Assembly: GCF_023008405.1 (NCBI RefSeq)
Contig: NZ_CP095376.1
Coordinates: 1,884,001 to 1,948,000, forward strand
DNA: 64,000 nucleotides
Source of the DNA: Amycolatopsis sp. FBCC-B4732
GTDB taxonomy: Bacteria; Actinomycetota; Actinomycetes; Mycobacteriales; Pseudonocardiaceae
Direction: 5' to 3'
Notes under the pieces: generated by a model
Database searches by the model: none
What the model saw: the letters and a program-made list of their open reading frames with translations, nothing else
Told to the model about the DNA's origin: nothing
Program-made: the position numbers and the translations under genes
In this document: piece by piece, positions 49,371-58,162 of the stretch
Position numbering within the stretch: the stretch's first letter is position 1
Layout of the letters: each line of letters opens with the position of its first letter

Positions 49371-49824
49371 CGGTGAATCTCCTCGAAAACGTCGTTCCTG
49401 GTCGAGGATAACGAGGCCTTCGGCAATTCACCGCTCGGTGCGTACGGGGAATTTCTCCGTTCCCCGGTATCTCCGCGTTGATTCTGGCCGACTTTTCGGC
49501 GAAGTCGGAAAGTGGCTGGCTGGTCCCGGCGTTTTCCTGCGGGGCAACCGAAGCGGTGGCGGACGGTGCCGTGATTCTCGGCTACGGCTTATTTCGGGAT
49601 CCGAGAATCTTCGGGTGGTCGCAGGCAGCGGGTCCGGCGTTTTTCCTCGATCGGCGTGGCGGGTGCGAGCGGATGTGGCTGCTGCCCTATCTTTGCGCGA
49701 ACGAAGCGGAAAATCGGCCGAGTGGTACGGAACGAGGTGTGGAGTATCACGAGCTGCGGGAGCCTAGGTGGGCTAGTATCTAGTTAAGCTAGTTATCTCG
49801 ACTGCGATCTTGTGGGTTGTGAGT
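49371..49824. promoter_or_regulatory. AT-richer gene-free gap with CTAG repeats before the MarR gene
   Basis: No convincing gene is found. GC content falls relative to the surroundings. Just before the MarR gene, 49772-49797 contains three CTAG units (GCTAGTATCTAGTTAAGCTA plus GTTATC), two of them in the direct repeat CTAGTTA-ag-CTAGTTA. This is a likely promoter/operator for marR, possibly autoregulated. Confidence 0.5.
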
Positions 49825-50331
49825 ATGGAACGTCTGGCTGAGCAACTGAGAGCGGTGATCGTGGCCACCGACGAGTACCGGCGCGCGGTGGCGTCCGCTC
49901 TCGGGATCGGCGTCCACGAGGCCGCAGTGCTGGGCGAGCTGCTGCACGAGGGGCAGTTGCCGCCGTCGGCACTGGTGAAACGGCTGGGCATCGCGTCGGC
50001 CAGTGTGACCGCGCTCCTCGACCGGCTCGAGGCCGCCGGGTTCACCCGGCGCGAACGGCACCCGACCGACCGGCGCAGCGTTCTGGTCGTCTTGACCCCC
50101 GTCGGCCGCAGGGCGATCGAAGCCTCGTTCGCACTGTTCCGCGAGGACGTGTACCAGTCGGTCGCGCGCTCGGAACCGGCTCACATCCGCGAATTCACCG
50201 TGGTGCTCATCAAGATCGCCCAAGCGCTGCGGGAGCGGGCCGCCCAGCCCGCGTCGATCGGCGAGGCGCTCACCGACCGGGTCCGGATGGCCGGTGAGGA
50301 AGAAGATCGGTCCGCCGAACCGGCCGGGTAG
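49825..50331 (+). CDS. MarR-family transcriptional regulator
   Basis: This 168-residue winged-helix regulator has GVHEAAVLGELLHEGQLPPSALVKRLGIASASVTALLDRLEAAGF (HTH) and the wing RRERHPTDRRSVLVVLTPVGRRAI, both canonical for MarR. ATG 49825 is used; an upstream TTG 49810 is in frame. The ligand is unknown. The CTAG repeats immediately upstream suggest self-control. It converges on the GerW-like gene with an 7-bp gap. Confidence 0.92.
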   Translation: MERLAEQLRAVIVATDEYRRAVASALGIGVHEAAVLGELLHEGQLPPSALVKRLGIASASVTALLDRLEAAGFTRRERHPTDRRSVLVVLTPVGRRAIEASFALFREDVYQSVARSEPAHIREFTVVLIKIAQALRERAAQPASIGEALTDRVRMAGEEEDRSAEPAG

Positions 50332-50338
50332 GCCGCGC

Positions 50339-50698
50339 TCAGGATTCGCCGGCCGCAGGCTGCGCGCGGTACTTGAGCTTGGCCAGCCGCGTCGCGGCGA
50401 AGAGCGCGGCCACGGCGATCGCGCCGAGGGTCGCCAGGAGGCGGTTCACGTCGACCGCCGGCTCCCAGCGGAGCTTGCCGTCCTTGATGACGTACGCCCC
50501 GACCGGTTTAGCGGACAGCCCGAAGCCGCCCCCTTCGCCGGAGCGGCCGTTTTCGTCGCGGCCGTCCCCGCCGCCACCGCCGGTGCCGACGGACGAAGCC
50601 ACGATCACCGTGACGCCGTCGACCTCGTACGGCTCGCCGTAGACCATCCTGGTCTCCAGACCGTCTTTCGCCTTCGCGATCAGTTCGTCGACCTTCAT
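50339..50698 (-). CDS. GerW (YtfJ) family protein
   Basis: This 119-residue protein has MKVDELIAKAKDGLETRMVY then GEPYEVDGVTVIVASSVGTG, a long Gly-rich stretch, KPVGAYVIKDGKLRWEPAVDV, and a C-terminal membrane helix (LLATLGAIAVAALFAA). This is the GerW/YtfJ layout first described in Bacillus spores but widespread in non-sporulating actinobacteria, where the role is unknown. A DosR-like site lies 60 bp upstream, shared with the divergent aldolase gene. Confidence 0.87.
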   Translation of the reverse strand: MKVDELIAKAKDGLETRMVYGEPYEVDGVTVIVASSVGTGGGGGDGRDENGRSGEGGGFGLSAKPVGAYVIKDGKLRWEPAVDVNRLLATLGAIAVAALFAATRLAKLKYRAQPAAGES

Positions 50699-50757
50699 GC
50701 CGTGGAGTCTCCGCACCGCGAGCCCGCGAGCGGCAGTGCCGATGGTCCTCGCGGCCG

Positions 50758-50771
50758 GTGACCGAGGGCCC
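50758..50771. promoter_or_regulatory. DosR-like site between gerW-like and aldolase genes
   Basis: GTGACCGAGGGCCC fits GNGAC-N4-GGCCC. It is 60 bp upstream of the GerW-like ATG and 87 bp upstream of the aldolase ATG, so it could serve both. A single weaker match. Confidence 0.35.
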
Positions 50772-50857
50772 CGGTGCCGGTGGCGTTCGCCAGCGGTGGC
50801 GGCCGTCACCGCGCGATTTGCTGGGCTCGTCACGCATCAGCGACTCCGGAGGCCGCC

Positions 50858-51751
50858 ATGGCGCACCGTCCCCCGCTGGCCGAGCTCGGGCTGAACACCG
50901 GCAAGAAGACCCGGCTGCACCGCATCCTGCACGAACACGGCCTGCGCAACGGCACCGCATTCTTCCTGCCCTACGACCAGGGCCTGGAGCACGGGCCCCG
51001 TGACTTCTTCGCCAACCCGGCCGCGGGCGATCCGAAGTACATCCTCAAGCTGGCGCTCGAGGGCGGCTTCAACGGCATCGCGATCCAGATCGGGCTGGCC
51101 GAGAAGTTCTACTGGGACTACGCGGGCGAACTGCCGCTGGTGCTGAAGCTCAACGGCAAGACCGAGATCCCGTCCGACGCCGAGGCGCTGTCCCCGCTGC
51201 ACGGCAGCGTCGAGGACGCGGTCCGGCTCGGCGCCGACGCCGTCGGTTACACGCTCTACGTCGGGACGCCCGCGCAGGAGCAGGACTTCGCGCAGCTGCG
51301 ACGGGTCCGCGCCGACGCGCACCGGTTCGGCATGCCGCTGATCGTCTGGGCCTACCCGCGCGGCTCGGCCATCGAGGCCAAGGGTGGCCGTGACTCGTTC
51401 TACGCGGTCGACTACGCCGCCCGGACCGCGTCCGAACTCGGCGCCGACGTCGTCAAGGTGAATTTCCCGCACCCGGCGAAGATCGACAACGTTCCCGGCG
51501 GCTACGCCCGGGAAACGACCAGCCAGCAAGCGATCGACGCGGTCGTGCGCTCGGCCGGGCGCACCCTGCTCCTGGTCTCGGGTGGCGGCAAGGCCGGTGA
51601 CGACGCGATGCTCGAGAAGGCGCGCGAGTCGATGGAAGCCGGCGCGACCGGGCTGATCTTCGGCCGCAACGTCTGGCAGCGCGACCACGACGAGTCCCTG
51701 CGGTTCGTTTCGGCGCTGCGCGAGATCCTCGCCAAGTACCCGAGCTCATGA
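50858..51751 (+). CDS. Class I fructose-bisphosphate aldolase (DhnA-type)
   Basis: This 297-residue TIM-barrel enzyme interconverts fructose 1,6-bisphosphate with DHAP and GAP. It has FFLPYDQGLEHGPRDFF, the Schiff-base Lys in GADVVKVNFPHPA, and the phosphate-binding LLVSGGGKAGD plus GATGLIFGRNVWQR. This archaeal-type class I aldolase differs from the usual class II enzyme of actinobacteria and appears in low-oxygen metabolism sets. A ccggaggccgcc RBS precedes ATG 50858. It directly precedes the oxidoreductase operon. Confidence 0.92.
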   Translation: MAHRPPLAELGLNTGKKTRLHRILHEHGLRNGTAFFLPYDQGLEHGPRDFFANPAAGDPKYILKLALEGGFNGIAIQIGLAEKFYWDYAGELPLVLKLNGKTEIPSDAEALSPLHGSVEDAVRLGADAVGYTLYVGTPAQEQDFAQLRRVRADAHRFGMPLIVWAYPRGSAIEAKGGRDSFYAVDYAARTASELGADVVKVNFPHPAKIDNVPGGYARETTSQQAIDAVVRSAGRTLLLVSGGGKAGDDAMLEKARESMEAGATGLIFGRNVWQRDHDESLRFVSALREILAKYPSS

Positions 51752-51780
51752 CCACGACCACATCCTTCGGGGGTCCGGGT

Positions 51781-51812
51781 GGCGAAGCCCCCGGCCCGGG
51801 GCGAAGCCCCGG
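51781..51812. repeat. Duplicated GGCGAAGCCCC palindromic repeat after the aldolase gene
   Basis: GGCGAAGCCCC occurs at 51781-51791 and again, within a perfect 7-bp stem (51796-51802 and 51806-51812) with a GAA loop. This motif type is common in intergenic palindromes of Pseudonocardiaceae. It abuts ATG 51814 and would be translated if the overlapping ATG 51748 were used. Confidence 0.5.
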
Positions 51813-51813
51813 C

Positions 51814-52404
51814 ATGACAGAGGTTCGCATCCACGGGCGCGGCGGCCAGGGCGTGGTGACCGCGGCGGAACTGCTGTCGGTCGCCGCGTTCACGGAGGGA
51901 CGGCACGCGCAGGCGTTCCCCAGCTTCGGCTCCGAACGCACCGGCGCGCCGGTGGTCTCGTTCTGCCGCATCTCCGACGCGGTGATCCGGACGCGCGAGC
52001 CGATCACCGCACCGGACGCGCTGATCATCCAGGACGCCACCCTGTTGCACCAGGTGAACGTCTTCGAGGGACTGAAGCCCGACGGGTACCTGCTGGTGAA
52101 CTCCGCGCACGGCTTCGAAGAGCTGGGCTTGGGGGAGTTCGTGCGCGGCTTCCGGCGCGAGCGGCTGCTCGTCGTCCCGGCGACCGAGCTCGCGCGCGAG
52201 CACCTCGGCCGTCCGGTGCCGAACGCGGCCCTGCTCGGCGGGTTCGCCGCGCTGAGCGGAGTCGTCGGGATCGCATCGGTGCTCACCGCGATCTCGGGTC
52301 GCTTCCGCGGCGCGAAGGCCGAGGGGAACATCGCCGCGGCCACCGCGGCCCACGCGTTCGTCCGCGCCGAGCGGGAGGAGCTGACCGGTGCTCAGGCAGA
52401 TTGA
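51814..52404 (+). CDS. porG: 2-oxoacid:ferredoxin oxidoreductase, gamma subunit
   Basis: This 196-residue subunit starts TEVRIHGRGGQGVVTAAELL, the standard PorG opening, and has FPSFGSERTGAPVVSFCRIS and GRFRGAKAEGNIAAATAAH. ATG 51814 aligns with family starts; ATG 51748, overlapping the aldolase stop, would add 22 residues encoded by a palindromic repeat. The subunit pairs with alpha, beta and the iron-sulfur subunit encoded downstream to interconvert a 2-oxoacid and acyl-CoA using ferredoxin. Confidence 0.88.
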   Translation: MTEVRIHGRGGQGVVTAAELLSVAAFTEGRHAQAFPSFGSERTGAPVVSFCRISDAVIRTREPITAPDALIIQDATLLHQVNVFEGLKPDGYLLVNSAHGFEELGLGEFVRGFRRERLLVVPATELAREHLGRPVPNAALLGGFAALSGVVGIASVLTAISGRFRGAKAEGNIAAATAAHAFVRAEREELTGAQAD

Positions 52405-53626
52405 GGGTTCCCGGGCCGTCGCCGGCGCGGTCGCGCTGTGCCGCCCCGAAGTCGTCTGCGCGTACCCGATCTCGCCGCAGACCCACATCGTCGAAGGCTT
52501 GGCGGAGCTGGTGAAGTCCGGTGCGCTCACGCCGTGCGAGTTCGTCAACGTCGAGTCGGAGTTCGCCGCGATGTCGGTCGCCATCGGCGCGTCCGCCGCC
52601 GGTGCGCGCGCCTACACCGCCACGGCCAGCCAGGGACTGCTGTACATGACCGAGGCCGTCTTCAACGCCGCCGGGCTCGGCCTGCCGATCGTGATGACGG
52701 TGGCGAACCGGGCGATCGGCGCGCCGATCAACATCTGGAACGACCAGAGCGACAGCATGGCCCTGCGCGACGCCGGCTGGATCCAGCTCTACGCCGAGAC
52801 CAACCAGGAAGCGGCGGACCTGCACGTCCAGGCGTTCCGGATCGCCGAGGAGCTGTCCACGCCGGTGATGGTGTGCATGGACGGCTTCGTGCTGACCCAC
52901 GCCTGGGAACCGGTGGACACGCCGGCGCAGGAGGAGGTCGACACCTTCTTGCCGCCGTACGAGCCGCGGCAGGTCCTCGACCCCGACGAGCCGTCGTCGA
53001 TCGGCGCGATGGTCGGGCCCGAGGCCTTCACCGAGGTGAAGTACCTCGCGCACGCCCGGCTGATGGAAGCGCTCGACGTCGTCCCCGACGTCGCCGACCG
53101 CCTCGCCGAGGCGTTCGGCCGGAACTCCGGTGGCCTGACCCGGTCCTACCGCACCGAAGACGCCGAGACGATCGTGCTCGCCCTCGGCTCGGTGCTGGGC
53201 ACGCTCAAGGACACCGTCGACGAGCTGCGCGCGGACGGCCTGCGGGTCGGCGTGCTCGGGCTGACGTGCTTCCGGCCGTTCCCGGCCGAGGCCGTCCGGG
53301 CGGCCATCGGCCACGCGCGGCGCGTGGTCGTCCTGGAGCGGGCCTTCGAGCCCGGCGTCGGCGGGATCGTCACGCAGAACGTCGTCACGGCGGCGCCCGC
53401 GACCGAGGTGCACACGGTGGTGGCCGGGCTGGGCGGCCGGGCGATCACGAAGCCGTCCCTGTCCGGGATGTTGCGAGCGGACCGGCTGCCGCCGTTGACC
53501 TTCCTCGACCTCGACCGTTCGCTGATCGACCGCGAGCTGGGCCGCCTCGCCGCGGCCCGGCGCTCCGGTCCGACAGCCGAGAACATCCTGCGCGACCTCG
53601 GTGCGGTCGCTTCCGGAATCGGGTGA
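52388..53626 (+). CDS. porA: 2-oxoacid:ferredoxin oxidoreductase, alpha subunit
   Basis: This 412-residue protein has EGSRAVAGAVALCRPEVVCAYPISPQTHIVE, the pyrimidine-domain EFAAMSVAIGASAAGARAYTATASQGL and C-terminal transketolase-like GVLGLTCFRPFPAEAVRAAI. The YPISPQT and FRPFP elements point to pyruvate-type POR alpha rather than branched-chain forms, though the substrate is inferred. GTG 52388 overlaps porG by 17 bases. Confidence 0.9.
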   Translation: MLRQIEGSRAVAGAVALCRPEVVCAYPISPQTHIVEGLAELVKSGALTPCEFVNVESEFAAMSVAIGASAAGARAYTATASQGLLYMTEAVFNAAGLGLPIVMTVANRAIGAPINIWNDQSDSMALRDAGWIQLYAETNQEAADLHVQAFRIAEELSTPVMVCMDGFVLTHAWEPVDTPAQEEVDTFLPPYEPRQVLDPDEPSSIGAMVGPEAFTEVKYLAHARLMEALDVVPDVADRLAEAFGRNSGGLTRSYRTEDAETIVLALGSVLGTLKDTVDELRADGLRVGVLGLTCFRPFPAEAVRAAIGHARRVVVLERAFEPGVGGIVTQNVVTAAPATEVHTVVAGLGGRAITKPSLSGMLRADRLPPLTFLDLDRSLIDRELGRLAAARRSGPTAENILRDLGAVASGIG

Positions 53627-53630
53627 TGAC

Positions 53631-54626
53631 ATGGCGGTGATGCCGATCAAGTTCTACCAGACCGGCAGCTTCGCGGTCGGTGGCCGGCTGCTGGGTGAGG
53701 ACCAGCGCAGCGGCCAGTCCGACCGGAGGCGGATCAACTCGATCGACTGCGGGCACCGGGCCTGCCAGGGCTGCGGCGAGGCACTGGGCGCCCGGTACGC
53801 GCTCGACGCGGCCATGCGCGCCACCGGGAACCGGATGGTCGCGGTCAACGCCACCGGCTGCCTGGAGGTCTTCTCGACGCCGTACCCCGAGACGTCGTGG
53901 CGGATCCCGTGGCTGCACTCGCTGTTCGGCAACGCGCCGGCCGTGGCCACCGGCGTCGCCGCCGCGATGAAGGCCAAGGGCCGCGACGACGTCCGCGTGG
54001 TCGGGCAGGGCGGGGACGGCGGGACCGTCGACATCGGGTTCGCCTGCCTGTCCGGGATGTTCGAGCGCGACGACGACGTGCTCTACATCTGCTACGACAA
54101 CGAGGCGTACATGAACACCGGCGTCCAGCGCTCCGGGGCCACCCCGGCCGCGGCGCGCACGGCGACGACCCCCGCCGTCGGCCCCGAACCCGGCGCGGTG
54201 TTCGGCCAGGGCAAGAACCTGCCGATGATCGCGATGGCGCACGAGATCCCGTACGTGGCGACGGCGACCGTCGCGGACCTGCGCGATCTGGAGGCGAAGG
54301 TCACGCGGGCCATGGAGTTCCACGGTGCCCGGTACCTGCACGTCCTCGTGCCGTGCCCGCTCGGCTGGGGCAGCGCATCGCACGACACCATCCGGATCGC
54401 CCGGCTGGCCGAGGAAAGCGGGCTCTTCCCGGTGTTCGAGGCCGAACACGGCGAGGTCGTCGCGACCTCGAAGATCCGGCACCGCGTGCCGGTCGAGGAC
54501 TACCTGCGGCTCCAGACGCGGTACGCGCACCTGTTCGGCGACGAGCCGCGGACCGGCGTGATCGCGGGGATCCAGGCGCAGGCCGACCGGAACATCCGCC
54601 GTCACAAGCTGCTCGGGGAGGTCTGA
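53631..54626 (+). CDS. porB: 2-oxoacid:ferredoxin oxidoreductase, beta (TPP-binding) subunit
   Basis: This 331-residue subunit binds thiamine pyrophosphate and a [4Fe-4S] cluster. [18 protein letters not shown] carries Cxx[15 protein letters not shown] another cysteine, and [20 protein letters not shown] is the GDGG...TPP motif; [17 protein letters not shown] completes the TPP site. ATG 53631 lies 4 bp after the porA stop. This belongs to the multi-subunit POR rather than the large fused type. Confidence 0.92.
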   Translation: MAVMPIKFYQTGSFAVGGRLLGEDQRSGQSDRRRINSIDCGHRACQGCGEALGARYALDAAMRATGNRMVAVNATGCLEVFSTPYPETSWRIPWLHSLFGNAPAVATGVAAAMKAKGRDDVRVVGQGGDGGTVDIGFACLSGMFERDDDVLYICYDNEAYMNTGVQRSGATPAAARTATTPAVGPEPGAVFGQGKNLPMIAMAHEIPYVATATVADLRDLEAKVTRAMEFHGARYLHVLVPCPLGWGSASHDTIRIARLAEESGLFPVFEAEHGEVVATSKIRHRVPVEDYLRLQTRYAHLFGDEPRTGVIAGIQAQADRNIRRHKLLGEV

Positions 54627-54627
54627 G

Positions 54628-56250
54628 GTGGAGCACGAGAAGCCGTTCGCGATCACGCTCGACGTCGGCTCGAGCCGGGCGAACAAGACCGGCGCGTGGC
54701 GCACCGAGCGGCCGGTCTACGTCGACCTGCTGCCGCCGTGCAACCAGGCCTGCCCGGCCGGGCAGGACATCCAGAAGTGGCTCTACCACGCCGAATCCGG
54801 CGACTACCAGGACGCGTGGCGCGGCATCATGGCCGACAACCCGCTGCCCGCCGTCCTCGGCCGGATCTGCTACCGGCCGTGCGAGAGCGCGTGCAACCGC
54901 GGCCAGCTCGACGAAGCCGTCGGCATCAACTCCGTCGAGCGCTTCCTCGGTGACGAAGGCATCAAGCGGGGCTGGACGATCCCGGTCGCGGCGCCGTCCG
55001 GCAAACGGGTGCTCGTCGTCGGCGCCGGCCCGGCGGGGTTGTCGGCGGCCTACCACCTGGCCCGGCTCGGGCACGCCGTGACCGTCCGCGACGCCGAGGC
55101 GGCGCCCGGCGGGATGATGCGCTACGGCATCCCGCGCTACCGGCTGCCGCGCGACGTGATCGACGCGGAAATCGGCCGGATCCGGGGCATGGGCGTGGTG
55201 TTCGAGCAGAACAGCCGCGTCACCGACGTCATTTCCGCGAAGGCCGGCTTCGACGCCGTCTTCCTCGCGGTCGGGGCGCAGGTGGGCAAGCGGGCCTACC
55301 TCCCGGCCGGCGATTCGGCGCGGGTGCTCGACGCGATCACCCTGCTGCACGACCTGGAAAGCGGTGAGCGGCCGCTGCTCGGCCGCCGCGTCGCGGTGTA
55401 CGGCGGGGGCAACACCGCGATGGACGCCGCCCGCACGGCCAAGCGGCTCGGTGCCACCGATGCGGTGGTGGTCTACCGCCGCACCCGGGACCGGATGCCC
55501 GCGCACGAATCCGAGGTGGCCGAGGCGGTCGAAGAAGGCGTCGCGATGCGGTGGCTGTCGACGATCAAGGAGGTCGACGGCGAAGGCATCACCGTCGAGA
55601 AGATGAGCCTGGACGAGTCCGGGTTCCCGCAGCCGACCGGCGAGTTCGAGCGGCTGGCCGCCGACAGCGTCGTGCTGGCCCTCGGCCAGGACGCCGATCT
55701 GTCCCTGGTGGACGGAGTGGCCGACGTCGAAACCGCGGACGGCGTGGTGCGCGTCGGCCCGGGCCTGATGACCGGGCACCCGGGCGTTTTCGCCGGTGGT
55801 GACATGGTGCCTTCGGGGCGCACCGCGACCGTCGCGGTGGGGCACGGCGCGAAGGCGGCCCGGGAGATCGACTCCTGGCTGCGCGGGACCGCCGCCGACG
55901 CACCACGGGACCCGCGCCCGGCGACGTTCGAGAACCTCAACACCTGGTACTACAGCGACGCCGACCGCAAGGTCCGCCCGCACCTCGACCTGTCCCGGCG
56001 CGTGTCGACGTTCGACGAGATCAAGGGCGGCCTCGACGCGTCGACCGCGCTGTTCGAAGCCCGCCGCTGCCTCTCCTGCGGCAACTGCTTCGAATGTGAC
56101 AACTGCTACGGCGTCTGCCCGGACAACGCCGTCATCAAGCTCGAGCCGGGGGACAAGTACGCGATCGATCTCGACTACTGCAAGGGGTGCGGGATCTGCG
56201 TCGCCGAATGTCCCTGCGGCGCCATCGAAATGGTGCCAGAAGAATCCTGA
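54628..56250 (+). CDS. GltD-like FAD/NAD(P) oxidoreductase fused to a 2[4Fe-4S] ferredoxin (delta subunit)
   Basis: This 540-residue protein combines a GltD-type module with a ferredoxin tail. [20 protein letters not shown] and [11 protein letters not shown] form the N-terminal Fe-S domain. [20 protein letters not shown] binds FAD and [20 protein letters not shown] binds NAD(P). At residues 470-540, [19 protein letters not shown] and [19 protein letters not shown] hold two [4Fe-4S] clusters. In place of a simple PorD, it can pass electrons from the oxidation of 2-oxoacids to NAD(P). GTG 54628 abuts the porB stop. Confidence 0.9.
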   Translation: MEHEKPFAITLDVGSSRANKTGAWRTERPVYVDLLPPCNQACPAGQDIQKWLYHAESGDYQDAWRGIMADNPLPAVLGRICYRPCESACNRGQLDEAVGINSVERFLGDEGIKRGWTIPVAAPSGKRVLVVGAGPAGLSAAYHLARLGHAVTVRDAEAAPGGMMRYGIPRYRLPRDVIDAEIGRIRGMGVVFEQNSRVTDVISAKAGFDAVFLAVGAQVGKRAYLPAGDSARVLDAITLLHDLESGERPLLGRRVAVYGGGNTAMDAARTAKRLGATDAVVVYRRTRDRMPAHESEVAEAVEEGVAMRWLSTIKEVDGEGITVEKMSLDESGFPQPTGEFERLAADSVVLALGQDADLSLVDGVADVETADGVVRVGPGLMTGHPGVFAGGDMVPSGRTATVAVGHGAKAAREIDSWLRGTAADAPRDPRPATFENLNTWYYSDADRKVRPHLDLSRRVSTFDEIKGGLDASTALFEARRCLSCGNCFECDNCYGVCPDNAVIKLEPGDKYAIDLDYCKGCGICVAECPCGAIEMVPEES

Positions 56251-56260
56251 GGAGGAAGCC

Positions 56261-56530
56261 ATGCACGAGAAGCGTTGGCACGTCGAAGTGCACATCGACG
56301 AAGACGACGACGGCCGCACCCGCGCCACCGCCCGGCTGGAGACCGCCGACGACACCCGCATCTCCGGGGTCGGGGTGGCGCGGCTCAACCCGGCCGACCG
56401 GGACGTGCCCGAGATCGGCGACGAGCTCGCCACGTCGCGCGCGCTGAGCGACCTGGCCCACAACCTGCTCGACGTCGCCGTCGGCGACATCGAAGCGCTC
56501 ACGCGCCAACCCGTGCGGCTCGAGCACTGA
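56261..56530 (+). CDS. DUF1876 (Rv1738-like) protein
   Basis: This 89-residue protein reads [20 protein letters not shown] then [20 protein letters not shown], with [33 protein letters not shown] helices. DUF1876 includes mycobacterial Rv1738, a top DosR-induced gene whose fold resembles ribosome-hibernation factors. The ATG follows gaggaggaagcc. It sits between the oxidoreductase operon and flavodoxin, reinforcing the dormancy theme. Confidence 0.9.
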   Translation: MHEKRWHVEVHIDEDDDGRTRATARLETADDTRISGVGVARLNPADRDVPEIGDELATSRALSDLAHNLLDVAVGDIEALTRQPVRLEH

Positions 56531-56541
56531 AAGGAACGGAC

Positions 56542-57048
56542 ATGCGGATCCTCGTCGTCTTCGAATCGATGTTCGGTGCCACCGAAGAGGTGGCCGAGGC
56601 GATCGGCAAGGGACTGGCCGGGTCCGCCCCGGTCGAGGTGGTCAACGTCGACAAAGCGCCATCGGACTTGACAGGCGTCGATTTGCTCGTCGTCGGCGGC
56701 CCGACCCACGTGCACGGCATGAGCCGCGCCGCGACGCGGAAGTCGGCCGAGGACCAGGCCCACGGCCCCACCCGCTCGCACACCGGGGTTCGCGAGTGGC
56801 TGGACTCCGTCGGCACCGTGCCGGCCGGGCTGCCGGCCGCGACCTTCGACACCCGGATCGACAAGGCACGCGTGCTCACCGGGGCGGCGTCGCTGGGCGA
56901 GGCCAAGCGGCTGCGCCGGCGCGGGTGCCGGCTCGTCGTGCCCGCGGAGAGCTTCTTCGTCGGGACGGCACCGGAAGACGGCTTGAAGCCCGGAGAGGCC
57001 GAGCGCGCCGAGGCGTGGGGTGCGGCACTGGGCCGCATCGTGTCCTGA
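56542..57048 (+). CDS. Flavodoxin
   Basis: This 168-residue protein starts MRILVVFESMFGATEEVAEAI, the FMN phosphate-binding loop (SMFGATE variant of TxTGNT), and has VDLLVVGGPTHVHGMSRAAT for FMN-ring binding. It could serve as an electron acceptor for the 2-oxoacid oxidoreductase encoded just upstream. The ATG has an aaggaacgga RBS. Its 3' end overlaps the next frame by 29 bp if GTG 57020 is used. Confidence 0.9.
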   Translation: MRILVVFESMFGATEEVAEAIGKGLAGSAPVEVVNVDKAPSDLTGVDLLVVGGPTHVHGMSRAATRKSAEDQAHGPTRSHTGVREWLDSVGTVPAGLPAATFDTRIDKARVLTGAASLGEAKRLRRRGCRLVVPAESFFVGTAPEDGLKPGEAERAEAWGAALGRIVS

Positions 57049-58162
57049 CCGCCGTGGGGGCCAGCCGACGGTCGGGGTGGAGGAGGAGTTCGTACTGCTG
57101 GACGCGCGGACGGGGGTGGCCGTCCCGGCGGCGCCGCGGGTCCTCGGCGCGCTGGGCGGTGAACCCGGTGTGGTGCCGGAGTTCCTGCGCTTCCAGGTCG
57201 AGACGATGACGGGGGTCTGCCGGTCGCTCGCCGAGGTCCGGGCGGACCTGGCCCGGCTGCGCGAGCGGCTGGGCGACGCCGCGGACGAGGCGGGCTGCCT
57301 GGCCGTGGCCACCGCGGTCGCGCCGTTCGGTGCCGTGCCGCTGGTCACCGCCGACGCGCGGTACGAGCGGCTGGCGGCCCGGTTCCCGGCACTGGTCGAG
57401 CGCACGGGCACCTGCGCTTGTCACGTCCACGTCGGCATCCCGTTCCGGGCGGCGGGGATCCGGGCGCTGGCCGGGCTGCGGCCGTGGCTCGGCGTGCTCT
57501 TGGCGCTGAGCGCGAACTCGCCCTACGTCGACGGTCTCGACTCGGGCTGGGCGAGCGCCCGGTACCCCCTCTGGTCGCGCTGGCCGACGGCCCGGCCGCC
57601 CGCCGCGTGGCGCGATGTCGCCGAGTACGACGCGGCGATCGGGGAAGCGATCCGGAGCGGGGCCGCGCCGGACGCCCGCGGCGTGTACTTCTACGCCCGG
57701 CTGTCACCGCGGCACCCGACGGTGGAGGTCCGGATCGCCGACGTCTGCCTGGACGTCGGGGACGCCGTCGTGCTCGCCGGGCTGGTGCGGGCGCTCGTGG
57801 TCACGGCGCTCGGCGAAGACGCTCCGCCGCGGCGCACACCGGACTCGGTGGTCCTGCGGTCGCTCCGGACCGCCGCCCGGCACGGCCTGGCCGGACCGGG
57901 CCTGGACGTCACCACCGGATCGACGGCCCCGGCCGAGAAGCTCGTCGAAGACCTGCTGGCGTACGTCCGGCCGGCGCTGCGGGCCGCCGGCGACCTCGAC
58001 GAGGTCCGCCGCGGGTGCCGCGAACTCGAGACCCTGGGCGGCGGCGCCGGCCGGCAGCGGGTGCTGCGGGCGGCGGCGGCGACCCCGGCGAGGTTCGCCG
58101 CCCGGCTGGCCGCGGCGACCAGGGGAACGGACGACGGCCAGAACGTGGAGGCGGCACAGTGA
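57020..58162 (+). CDS. YbdK-like carboxylate-amine ligase (GCS2 family)
   Basis: This 380-residue protein has TVGVEEEFVLLDARTGVAVP, the ATP/Mg-binding start of GCS2 enzymes, with TCACHVHVGIPFRAAGIRAL and HPTVEVRIADVCLDVGDAVV. YbdK/EgtA-type enzymes ligate glutamate to amines such as cysteine. The substrate here is unknown. GTG 57020 overlaps flavodoxin; GTG 57077 is a shorter alternative but would cut into the conserved VEEE start. Its stop overlaps the P-ATPase start. Confidence 0.87.
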   Translation: MRHWAASCPDRRGGQPTVGVEEEFVLLDARTGVAVPAAPRVLGALGGEPGVVPEFLRFQVETMTGVCRSLAEVRADLARLRERLGDAADEAGCLAVATAVAPFGAVPLVTADARYERLAARFPALVERTGTCACHVHVGIPFRAAGIRALAGLRPWLGVLLALSANSPYVDGLDSGWASARYPLWSRWPTARPPAAWRDVAEYDAAIGEAIRSGAAPDARGVYFYARLSPRHPTVEVRIADVCLDVGDAVVLAGLVRALVVTALGEDAPPRRTPDSVVLRSLRTAARHGLAGPGLDVTTGSTAPAEKLVEDLLAYVRPALRAAGDLDEVRRGCRELETLGGGAGRQRVLRAAAATPARFAARLAAATRGTDDGQNVEAAQ

